The notes under the pieces: model-generated
The model's input: the letters and a program-made list of their open reading frames with translations, nothing else
The model's database searches: none
What the model was told of the DNA's origin: nothing
Assembly (NCBI GenBank): GCA_025924845.1
Contig: JAICHN010000291.1
Coordinates: 1-6,678, forward strand
DNA: 6,678 bases
Source: Chloroflexota bacterium
GTDB taxonomy: Bacteria > Chloroflexota > UBA5177 > JANWHV01
Direction of reading: 5' to 3'
Program-made: the position numbers and the translations under genes
Part shown: positions 1-5,695 of the stretch, piece after piece
Layout: each line of letters begins with the position of its first letter
Position numbering within the stretch: position 1 is the first letter of the stretch

Positions 1-2
1 TC

Positions 3-1613
3 GTGGCTCACGCCGGCATGAAGCAGGAGATGCAGGGTCGGGGTTCGGGCAAGGTGCGCGAGTTCGCCCTGTATGGCGAGACGACCGGCGAGACGGATGA
101 GTTCGGGCTACCGGTGCGCTATAACTGGGCGGCCGAATACCACGGCAAGGCGAGTGTCGTGTACGGGCACACGCCGGTCCCCATGCCGGAGTGGTTCAAC
201 AATACGATCAACATCGATACCGGCTGTGTATTCGGCGGCAGTCTGACCGCCCTCCGCTACCCCGAGCGTGAACTCGTCTCCGTTCACAGCTACCGAACCT
301 ACCAGGAGCCTGCCCGGCCGTTCCTACCGCCGATTGAAGAGCCGATCTTGACAGCGCAGCAGCAGCATGACGATATCCTCGATCTTGACGACGTGCTCGG
401 CAAGCGCCTGATCGAAACGCGCTTACGGGGCAAGGTGACCATTCGCGAGGAGAACGCTTCGGCCGCCCTTGAGGTGATGAGTCGTTTCGCCGCCGATCCG
501 CGTTGGCTCGTCTACCTACCGCCCACCATGTCCCCGAGCGAGACGAGCAGCAGGCCCGATCTACTCGAACATCCCAAGGAGGCATTCGCCTACTACCGAA
601 AGGAGGGCGTGGCGCGGGTCGTCTGCGAGGCGAAGCACATGGGCTCCCGCGCCGTGATCGTGGTCTGCAAGGATGAGGATGTGGCGCGCTCCCGGTTCGG
701 CCTGGTTGGTCAGGGAGCCGGCATTGTCTACACCCGTACCGGCCGGCGCTTTTTCAATGACGAGGATATGGAACGCGCCTTGCTCGCGCGGGTCCGTCGA
801 TCCCTGACCATATCCGGCCTGTGGGACGACCTTGTGACCGACTGGATGGTGCTCGATTGCGAACTGATGCCCTGGTCCGCCAAGGCCCAGGATCTGCTAC
901 GGCAACAGTACGCCGCGGTTGGCGCCGCATCGGGCGCGGCGTTGCCTGCCGCTATCGCCTCCCTGGAGCAGGCACGGACGCGCGGAGTCGCGATAGACGC
1001 CGTGCTCGACCATTTCCAACAACGAGCGGTGATGGCGGAACAGTACGTAGAGGCATATGGGCGCTATTGCTGGCCGGTCGCCTCGATTGATGATCTAAAG
1101 CTGGCCCCGTTCCACATCCTGGCAAGCGAGGGCACGGTGCATACGGATCGGGATCACGTCTGGCATATGGAGAGGCTTGCTCAGGTTTGTGGAACGGACC
1201 CCGCCCTGCTGGTCGCTACTCCCTACCTCATCGTCGATCTTACCAACAGTCGGAGTGAGGAACAGGGCATACGCTGGTGGGAAGAGCTGACCGGGCAGGG
1301 CGGCGAAGGTATGGTCGTCAAGCCGTATGACTTCATTCCGCGCGGCCGAAGAGGGCTCGCTCAGCCTGCCATAAAGTGCCGTGGCCGCGAATACCTGCGT
1401 ATCATCTACGGGCCGGAATACACGGCGCCCGACAACCTGGCGCGGCTGCGCAACCGGAACGTGGGAGCGAAGCGATCGCTGGCTTTGCGGGAATTCGCGC
1501 TGGGCATCGAAGCGCTGGAGCGTTTCGTCCGCCGCGAGCCGTTGCGGCGGATTCACGAGTGCGTGTTCGGCGTGCTGGCCCTGGAGAGCGAACCGGTAGA
1601 TCCCAGGCTGTAG
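3..1613 (+). CDS. pnkp: Bacterial polynucleotide kinase-phosphatase-ligase Pnkp, C-terminal 536 residues (5' partial)
   Basis: End-healing and sealing enzyme of the bacterial Pnkp/Hen1 RNA-repair system: 5' kinase, 2',3' phosphatase and adenylyltransferase in one chain, acting on RNAs cut by ribotoxins. The first codon (GTG) is an internal Val, not a start; the frame is open to the left edge, so the kinase and the first half of the phosphatase are missing (roughly 320 residues, judging from Clostridium thermocellum Pnkp). Phosphatase end: AHAG (His3), YGHTPV (His56) and NIDTGC (Asp72). The spacings of 53 and 16 equal those I recall between His323, His376 and Asp392 of the Clostridium enzyme. 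Ligase-like nucleotidyltransferase motifs follow: KHMGSR (Lys211, AMP acceptor), TRTGRRFF (244-251), DCELMPW (285-291), GEGMVVKP (434-441) and KCRG (458-461). All key residues are present and the stop is intact, so this part looks functional. Partner Hen1 is not in the window. Confidence 0.94.
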   Translation: MAHAGMKQEMQGRGSGKVREFALYGETTGETDEFGLPVRYNWAAEYHGKASVVYGHTPVPMPEWFNNTINIDTGCVFGGSLTALRYPERELVSVHSYRTYQEPARPFLPPIEEPILTAQQQHDDILDLDDVLGKRLIETRLRGKVTIREENASAALEVMSRFAADPRWLVYLPPTMSPSETSSRPDLLEHPKEAFAYYRKEGVARVVCEAKHMGSRAVIVVCKDEDVARSRFGLVGQGAGIVYTRTGRRFFNDEDMERALLARVRRSLTISGLWDDLVTDWMVLDCELMPWSAKAQDLLRQQYAAVGAASGAALPAAIASLEQARTRGVAIDAVLDHFQQRAVMAEQYVEAYGRYCWPVASIDDLKLAPFHILASEGTVHTDRDHVWHMERLAQVCGTDPALLVATPYLIVDLTNSRSEEQGIRWWEELTGQGGEGMVVKPYDFIPRGRRGLAQPAIKCRGREYLRIIYGPEYTAPDNLARLRNRNVGAKRSLALREFALGIEALERFVRREPLRRIHECVFGVLALESEPVDPRL

Positions 1614-1630
1614 GTTGATTGCCCGCGGCA

Positions 1631-1966
1631 TCAGCGTACCGTGGGGTAACCGCGTCGCTGCCAGCCTTCCATCCCGTCATCCACGTTGACCGCGCTGAGC
1701 CCCTGTTGCAGCAAGTACGCCGCCACCTGGGCGCTCCTCGCCCCAAGATGACAGATCACGTATACCGGTCGCCCGGGGTCAAGTTCGGTCCAGCGGTTCG
1801 GCACGGTGGCCATGGGCATCAGAAGGGCTCCCTCGATCACACCGCCCGCGTGCTCGCGCGGCTCCCGCACATCCAGCAACTGGACCGGCTCGCCGGCCGC
1901 GAGCCGGGCATGCAAGGCAGCGCTATCGGCGTGTCCCATTTCTCGCGGCGTTCCAGCGTTTGACAT
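1631..1966 (-). CDS. Single-domain rhodanese-like sulfurtransferase
   Basis: Small rhodanese of about 111 residues, the usual size of GlpE/PspE-type single-domain proteins, likely cytoplasmic (no signal peptide or membrane segment). Members move sulfane sulfur through a persulfide on the active-site cysteine; the physiological acceptor cannot be told here. Visible motifs: LDVREPREH (31-39), the front rhodanese signature; CHLGARS (72-78), a CxxGxRS active loop with Cys72 as nucleophile; and GMEGW (98-102), the usual C-terminal motif. The ATG at 1966 is chosen over an in-frame ATG at 1984 because GGGAGG (1973-1978) sits six bases upstream of it, whereas the longer start would put that site inside the gene. 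It lies 69 bp downstream of the M42 peptidase on the same strand and is convergent with pnkp, with 17 bp between the two stops. Confidence 0.93.
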   Translation of the reverse strand: MSNAGTPREMGHADSAALHARLAAGEPVQLLDVREPREHAGGVIEGALLMPMATVPNRWTELDPGRPVYVICHLGARSAQVAAYLLQQGLSAVNVDDGMEGWQRRGYPTVR

Positions 1967-1972
1967 GCCTTT

Positions 1973-1978
1973 CCTCCC
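1973..1978 (-). promoter_or_regulatory. Ribosome binding site of the rhodanese gene
   Basis: GGGAGG on the minus strand, six bases before the ATG at 1966. It fixes the short start and makes the upstream in-frame ATG at 1984 unlikely. Confidence 0.75.
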
Positions 1979-1997
1979 TCTCATTCGACAGCGGCGG

Positions 1998-2025
1998 GTG
2001 GGTCGGGTCCGCGGACCCGACCCAC
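1998..2025. repeat. Perfect 13-bp inverted repeat (hairpin) between the M42 and rhodanese genes
   Basis: Two 13-base arms (1998-2010 and 2013-2025) are exact reverse complements around a two-base GC centre, giving a very stable GC-rich stem. It begins 11 bases after the M42 stop (minus strand) and ends 31 bases before the rhodanese ATG. On the minus strand no T-run follows, so it is not a classic intrinsic terminator for M42. On the plus strand the next bases (2026-2037) are T/C-rich, so it could stop antisense transcription running on from pnkp. It may also act as an mRNA stabiliser or partial attenuator between two co-directional genes. Confidence 0.7.
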
Positions 2026-2035
2026 TTACTCTTCC

Positions 2036-3079
2036 TTAATAGCTCAGGTTGCCCGCATGCGCTTCCTCAAGGTAGCGGGCCAGCAGATCCACGGCGGCCT
2101 GAATATCATTGACGTGCGCAGTCTCGTTAACCGTGTGGACGTAGCGGGTCGGAATGGAGAGGGTGATCGAGGGTACCCCCGATCCACTCCGCTGGATAGC
2201 GCCGGCGTCGGTGCCGCCGCGGGGGAGAATTTCCAACTGATGGGGAATGTTCTCGCGGCGGGCGATCGCCCGGAACTGACTGACCAATCGGTGATCGGAA
2301 ATACTGGAACCATCCGTCAGCTTGATCGCCGCCCCGCCCCCCAGCGCGGACACCCGATTCTGCTCCGACATGTCGGAACCGGGAATATCGAGGGCGAGCG
2401 TTACGTCCAGAGCGACCCCGAGGTCGGGATGCAGCCCTTCGGCGGCGGTCTGAGCACCGCGCAGACCAACTTCTTCTTGCACCGTGGCCACCGCTAGTAC
2501 CGTGGCCTGTACGTCGCGCATGGCACGCACCGCCTCGATCATCACGTACAGCCCAAGGCGATCGTCGAGTGCCTTGCTGGTCACGCAATCACCGATGCGC
2601 ACGGTCTGCCGATCCAGCGTGACCATATCGCCCATTTCCACCGAGGCCGCCACGGTCTCGGCGGGTAGGCCGAGGTCGATGAAATAGTCATCCAGGGTGA
2701 GGGCCTTGTTTTCGCCCTGCTTCAAATGGGCGGGCTTCACGCTGGGCATCAGCACGCCGGGCAGCGGCCCGCCCGCGCCATGCACGATCACTCGCTGCGC
2801 GAACAGCGCCTGCGGATCGAAGCCGCCCAGAGGATGAATGCGGAGGAACCCCTGCTTGTCCACCCACTTGACGAGGAAGCCAATCTCGTCCATGTGCGCG
2901 GCCACCATCACGCTACGTCCTGCCCCGCCATGCTTGACGCCAATCACGTTGCCAAGCGCATCAACGCGCACCTCATCCACCAGCGAACCCAGCTCCTCGC
3001 GCACCACGGCGCGCAGGGCATCCTCGTGGCCCGCTACCCCGGGCGTCTCGCACAGCAATTTGAGCAACTCGAAGTTCAT
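2036..3079 (-). CDS. M42 family metallo-aminopeptidase (FrvX/YsdC/TET-like)
   Basis: Cytoplasmic di-metal aminopeptidase of 347 residues, the normal size for family M42; members form large oligomers that trim short peptides from the N-terminus. The full ligand set is visible: His62 and Asp64 in AAHMDEIG, bridging Asp172 in KALDDRLG, catalytic base Glu202 and metal ligand Glu203 in VQEEVGLRG, Asp225 in ALDVT, and His315 in TRYVHT. The spacings match the TET peptidases as I recall them. The N-terminus (ELLKLLCETPGVAGHE) is typical. I chose ATG 3079; an in-frame GTG at 3091 would add only four residues, and the G-rich stretch just before 3079 can serve as a ribosome binding site. Substrate preference (Glu/Asp, Lys or Leu type) cannot be read from the sequence. 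The rhodanese follows on the same strand. Some relatives are annotated as endoglucanases, which is a legacy misnomer. Confidence 0.96.
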   Translation of the reverse strand: MNFELLKLLCETPGVAGHEDALRAVVREELGSLVDEVRVDALGNVIGVKHGGAGRSVMVAAHMDEIGFLVKWVDKQGFLRIHPLGGFDPQALFAQRVIVHGAGGPLPGVLMPSVKPAHLKQGENKALTLDDYFIDLGLPAETVAASVEMGDMVTLDRQTVRIGDCVTSKALDDRLGLYVMIEAVRAMRDVQATVLAVATVQEEVGLRGAQTAAEGLHPDLGVALDVTLALDIPGSDMSEQNRVSALGGGAAIKLTDGSSISDHRLVSQFRAIARRENIPHQLEILPRGGTDAGAIQRSGSGVPSITLSIPTRYVHTVNETAHVNDIQAAVDLLARYLEEAHAGNLSY

Positions 3080-3263
3080 CCCCAACCCCACATTTCCACG
3101 CTTCAGCCGCGCCCTTCATGGACCCGGCCCCTATGCCGGCCCACCGCACGGATTGTACCCCGCTCAGTGTTTTCTCCGTCGGCAGAGTGTGAAGGGGAGA
3201 GTTCCGCGAATGCGGCCGCGCGGACAGTACGAGGATGCTTCAAGCTGTACAGGGAAGGGCTCA
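3080..3263. other. Intergenic region between dedA and the M42 gene
   Basis: 184 bp between the DedA stop and the M42 start. It holds the TACAAT candidate at 3152-3157 and a weak inverted repeat (TCCGCG at 3203-3208, CGCGGA at 3219-3224, ten-base loop). No T-run follows the repeat on the minus strand, so there is no convincing terminator after dedA. I see no small gene with a good ribosome binding site here. Confidence 0.5.
3152..3157 (-). promoter_or_regulatory. Candidate -10 element upstream of the M42 peptidase gene
   Basis: TACAAT on the minus strand matches five of six bases of the sigma-70-type -10 consensus and would place transcription start about 65 bases before ATG 3079. No good -35 hexamer lies 16-18 bases further upstream, so this is tentative. 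Confidence 0.3.
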
Positions 3264-3953
3264 TCATGGCCTAGCCGACGGGCGATCAGGCGGGCTGTCG
3301 CGGAGCCGATCGGTAGGAAGGGGACCGGGCAGCGCCCGCTCCGCCTCGTCCTCCAATCGACCCTCATTTCGTCGTACGACGATCAGGGAGACGACGATTA
3401 CCAGGACGGCCAGCATCACGGTGGCGATGCCGATTGGGCCGCTCAGCCGATGGATGTTGTCGCCCAGCGCATAGCCTCCGAGTCCGTACAGGGTGGCCCA
3501 GAGGATCCCGCCCGCTGCGTTGAAGAGCAGGAAGCGGTCCCAGGGCATACGGTTGGTGCCCGCCAGGAAGGCCGCCCAGGCACGCAGCACCGCTACAAAG
3601 CGGCCGAAGAAAACCACCTTTCCCCCATGTTCGCGGAAGAGATAGATGCCGAGCTTGAGCTTACGCTCATTCAGGTGTACTACATGCCCGTAGCGGCGCA
3701 GCAGCCGATAGCCGCCCACCCGCCCGACCAGGAAGCCCAGGTTGTCCCCCAGAATAGCGCCGCCTGCCGCGGCCACAATGACCAAGGGAATGTGGAAGCC
3801 GTGATGGGTGCCGGCATAGATCGCGGCGGCGAGCAGCATGGTCTCGCCGGGAAAGGGAATCCCAGTGCTCTCGACCGCCACGAAGAGCAGGACCACCCAA
3901 TAACCATAGCCGGCCAGGAGGTGGGTAAGTGTGTGGCCGGAGAAGTGAAACAT
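3264..3953 (-). CDS. DedA family membrane protein (VTT domain)
   Basis: Polytopic inner-membrane protein of 229 residues, normal DedA length. Signatures in order: VESTGIPFPGE (27-37) after the first hydrophobic segment, a re-entrant-type Gly-rich stretch ending GDNLGFLVGR (69-78), FFGRFVAVLR (115-124) with the conserved Arg pair, WDRF (138-141), and two further membrane segments at about 143-165 and 173-194. The tail (195-229) is charged and Pro-rich and faces the cytoplasm if topology is standard. DedA proteins have been linked to proton-motive-force homeostasis, and some to undecaprenyl phosphate or phospholipid flipping; which applies here is inference. The ATG at 3953 is the first possible start, because an in-frame TAG lies nine bases upstream. 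It follows the ChrB_N gene by 51 bp on the same strand, probably in one transcript. Confidence 0.95.
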   Translation of the reverse strand: MFHFSGHTLTHLLAGYGYWVVLLFVAVESTGIPFPGETMLLAAAIYAGTHHGFHIPLVIVAAAGGAILGDNLGFLVGRVGGYRLLRRYGHVVHLNERKLKLGIYLFREHGGKVVFFGRFVAVLRAWAAFLAGTNRMPWDRFLLFNAAGGILWATLYGLGGYALGDNIHRLSGPIGIATVMLAVLVIVVSLIVVRRNEGRLEDEAERALPGPLPTDRLRDSPPDRPSARP

Positions 3954-4004
3954 CGTGGTCTATCCATCTGGCGTAGTGATGAGATGACGGAGGTGGGATG
4001 TCGC

Positions 4005-4616
4005 TTAGAGTTCCTCGTCGGCCGGAGGAGGACTCTGACGTTCATAGATCTCCTGGGCGAATGCCTCGAGCACCGTGGCGCACTCGTCCACCTCCGCGAT
4101 CGCCCGTGCGGCGCCCTGGGCCCCCAAGCTGTCCCGCGCCTGCACCTGTGCCAGATACTTGCGTAGGCGTTCCAGGCTGCTCTCCTCGTCCTCCAGCTCG
4201 GCAAAGGTGAACTTGCCCTTGCGCCGCTCGCGGGCAATTTCCTCCCGGAAGCGCTCGGTCTCGTCCACCACCTCCTCATACTCTTCATCGCGGGCGGCGT
4301 TGAACCGGGTCACGGTCCGCTCTTGCCAGCCCGCATCGGGTGAGGTGGTCTCCAGCACCGTGGCCTCGCCGCCATACTCTTCAACGCGACGGGCGAGGCG
4401 GCCATAGGCAGCGCGATTCGTCTCAGAGCGCGGGAGCAGGCAGACGCCATGTTGTAACGAGAGGGCGCCCAAGCGCTTGGTCTCGCGCCAGACGGCCGTA
4501 CGTGCAGAGGAGGGCTCAGCAGGGAGACGATAGATCAGCAGCAGCCAGTGCTCGGCGACGACGGCGGCTGAAGCCGTCTCGCTCCGTAATGATGCAGCAG
4601 ATCTAGCATGTGACAT
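4005..4616 (-). CDS. ChrB N-terminal-domain protein (chromate-resistance ChrB-like)
   Basis: Soluble protein of 203 residues. Residues 24-62 (WLLLIYRLPAEPSSART, then AVWRETKRLGALSLQHGVCLLP) match the ChrB N-terminal domain: a short beta strand, then a helix with the R..WR..K.LGA pattern. Residues 96-195 are highly charged and predicted helical, possibly coiled coil (EEYEEVVDETERFREEIARE). The C-terminal half of full-length ChrB (about 300 residues) is absent, and no chrA transporter is in the window. ChrB is described as a chromate-responsive regulator in some bacteria; the role of stand-alone N-terminal-domain proteins is not settled, so a chromate function should not be assumed. Two starts are possible, ATG 4625 and ATG 4616. 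I chose 4616 because neither has a Shine-Dalgarno site and a good -10 ends eight bases before it, pointing to a leaderless message. The first 20 or so residues are not conserved-looking. DedA follows by 51 bp. Confidence 0.85.
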   Translation of the reverse strand: MSHARSAASLRSETASAAVVAEHWLLLIYRLPAEPSSARTAVWRETKRLGALSLQHGVCLLPRSETNRAAYGRLARRVEEYGGEATVLETTSPDAGWQERTVTRFNAARDEEYEEVVDETERFREEIARERRKGKFTFAELEDEESSLERLRKYLAQVQARDSLGAQGAARAIAEVDECATVLEAFAQEIYERQSPPPADEEL

Positions 4617-4623
4617 ACGTTGC

Positions 4624-4652
4624 ATGATACACTCATCTTGCTAGGCGCGCAA
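4624..4652 (-). promoter_or_regulatory. Candidate promoter of chrB_N-dedA, probably leaderless
   Basis: On the minus strand TTGCGC (4652-4647), a 17-base spacer and TATCAT (4629-4624) form a -35/-10 pair; the -10 matches five of six consensus bases, the -35 only three. Seven bases separate the -10 from ATG 4616, so transcription would begin at or next to the start codon, the TANNNT-N7-ATG arrangement of leaderless genes. The other ATG (4625) overlaps the -10 and would then not be transcribed. Confidence 0.45.
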
Positions 4653-4748
4653 TCAGCACACCGATCGCATACAGAGTAGCGAGCCGCGATGCTCGTGCAA
4701 TGGCGGGCGAACATACAGTGACGAGGTAGAGGACAATGCCAGAGGCCC

Positions 4749-4754
4749 GGAGGG
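4749..4754 (+). promoter_or_regulatory. Ribosome binding site of the 88-residue basic protein
   Basis: GGAGGG six bases before ATG 4761, one of the best Shine-Dalgarno sites in the window. It is the main evidence that this small ORF is translated and that 4761 is its start. Confidence 0.75.
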
Positions 4755-4760
4755 ACAGCA

Positions 4761-5027
4761 ATGAAGCGACTCGTACGTAGACTCCTGCTTTTGCTGCTTG
4801 CCAAGCTTGCCCGGTGGCAGGCATGGAAGATCGCCTGGCGAGCGGTGGGCAAGCAGGCCAGGCGACGGCTCGGGAAGCAGGCGCGCGCGCTGCCGCGGCG
4901 ATTGGCCGCGAGGGCGGCGCGACTGTCCGCCGTCGCCCTCGGCAAAAGCCCGCTACGCAACATGGACATCGGGGAGCGAGTGATCGTTCGCCTGTTCACG
5001 CTCGCGGAGCAGCTTCATCAGGACTGA
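4761..5027 (+). CDS. Small, very basic protein of unknown function (88 residues)
   Basis: I do not recognise a family. The strong ribosome binding site and the position 26 bp ahead of the PAP2 gene on the same strand support a real gene. The chain holds 22 Lys/Arg against four acidic residues. It begins with a basic patch (MKRLVRR), then a short Leu-rich stretch (8-14), a Trp-containing amphipathic stretch (AKLARWQAWKIAW, 14-26), an Arg/Ala-rich middle (27-55) and a less basic end (DIGERVIVRLFTLAEQL). The Leu stretch is too short for a standard membrane helix, so peripheral binding to acidic membrane lipid, or to nucleic acid, is possible; both are inference. Its downstream neighbour suggests an envelope role. 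The high Arg content could partly reflect GC-rich base composition. It is divergent from chrB, with 144 bp between the two starts. Confidence 0.68.
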   Translation: MKRLVRRLLLLLLAKLARWQAWKIAWRAVGKQARRRLGKQARALPRRLAARAARLSAVALGKSPLRNMDIGERVIVRLFTLAEQLHQD

Positions 5028-5053
5028 GCAGCCATGGGAGTACAGAGAGAAAC

Positions 5054-5695
5054 ATGGATTACCAACTGTTCCAGGCTATCAATGGTCTCGCCGGCCACAA
5101 CAGTGTACTCGACGCCTTCATGGAGGCTGTTGCCACGAAAGGACAGTTTGTCCTGGTGGGCTTGGTGGCGCTGCTCTGGCTGTTCCCCACCCCGGTCACG
5201 CCGCGCGGACTTGAGCGGCGGCTGGTGATCTATGCGCTGCTCACGGCCGCCATCGCCCTCGGTCTCAACCAGGTGATTGGCCACATCTGGGCACGGCCGC
5301 GGCCGTTCGTGGCCCATCACGTCACATTGCTCATCGCAGGTTCGCATGACCCGTCCTTCCCCTCCGATCACGCGGCGCTTGGTTTTGGTCTAGCCTTGCC
5401 CGTGCTGCTTCGCAGTCGTGCCTGGGGCGTACCGCTGCTGTGCGGCGCGCTGTTGCTCGGCTTTGCTCGCGTGTTCGTCGGGGCACACTATCCCGGGGAT
5501 ATTGCGGGCGCCTTTCTTGTGGCTCTGGCAATTACAAGCGAAGTCTGGGTACTACGCGATCTGCTGGAGATTCCGATCAGGCCGATCCTGCGCTTATGCG
5601 CCCGCCTTCACCTGGCGAGTGGTGGGGATGGGCTATACCCGCCCAAGTTGGCTGGCGGATCAGCGCGAACCAATCCATACTCACCAGTGATGTGA
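5054..5695 (+). CDS. PAP2 family phosphatase, BcrC-like undecaprenyl-diphosphatase
   Basis: Integral membrane phosphatase of 213 residues. It probably hydrolyses undecaprenyl diphosphate to undecaprenyl phosphate, recycling the lipid carrier for cell-wall and polysaccharide synthesis, on the outer face of the inner membrane. Motif 1 is ARPRPF (80-85) preceded by NQVIG, the BcrC/YbjG version lacking the usual Lys; motif 2 is FPSDHA (102-107, His106); motif 3 is ARVFVGAHYPGD (138-149), with nucleophile His145 and Asp149. Hydrophobic segments lie at about 31-44, 57-75, 108-120, 124-140 and 150-165. The frame is open upstream to 4814, but ATG 5054 fits the family N-terminus (MDYQLFQAINGLAG) and is preceded by AGAGAGA (5044-5050). 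The C-terminal 45 residues are variable. Activity on phosphatidate or phosphatidylglycerol phosphate instead cannot be excluded. A further ORF starts within its stop codon. Confidence 0.93.
   Translation: MDYQLFQAINGLAGHNSVLDAFMEAVATKGQFVLVGLVALLWLFPTPVTPRGLERRLVIYALLTAAIALGLNQVIGHIWARPRPFVAHHVTLLIAGSHDPSFPSDHAALGFGLALPVLLRSRAWGVPLLCGALLLGFARVFVGAHYPGDIAGAFLVALAITSEVWVLRDLLEIPIRPILRLCARLHLASGGDGLYPPKLAGGSARTNPYSPVM

Noticed and set aside
1095..1631. Minus-strand open frame of 178 codons inside pnkp
   Set aside because: It lies antisense to the ligase motifs of pnkp, has no family resemblance, and its extent is explained by GC-rich antisense codons.
2838..4166. Plus-strand open frame of 442 codons across the M42, dedA and chrB region
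   Set aside because: It is antisense to three genes with complete family motifs, crosses their boundaries, lacks any recognisable domain and has low-complexity composition typical of high-GC shadows.
4005..4625. Calling the ChrB_N protein a chromate-resistance determinant
   Set aside because: Only the N-terminal domain is present and there is no ChrA transporter in the window, so a chromate role is not supported by context.
4633..4824. Minus-strand 63-residue hydrophobic ORF ending just before chrB
   Set aside because: No ribosome binding site at any start, and its 5' part overlaps the well-supported start of the 88-residue gene. The hydrophobic run is noted, but the evidence is too thin to call.
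4814..5053. Upstream extension of the PAP2 frame
   Set aside because: These 80 residues are Arg/Gly-rich, are the out-of-frame shadow of the 88-residue gene, and do not belong to the PAP2 fold.
5034..5228. Plus-strand ORF starting at ATG 5034
   Set aside because: It is out of frame with PAP2, overlaps its start, and its Ser/Trp/Arg-rich product looks like a shadow.
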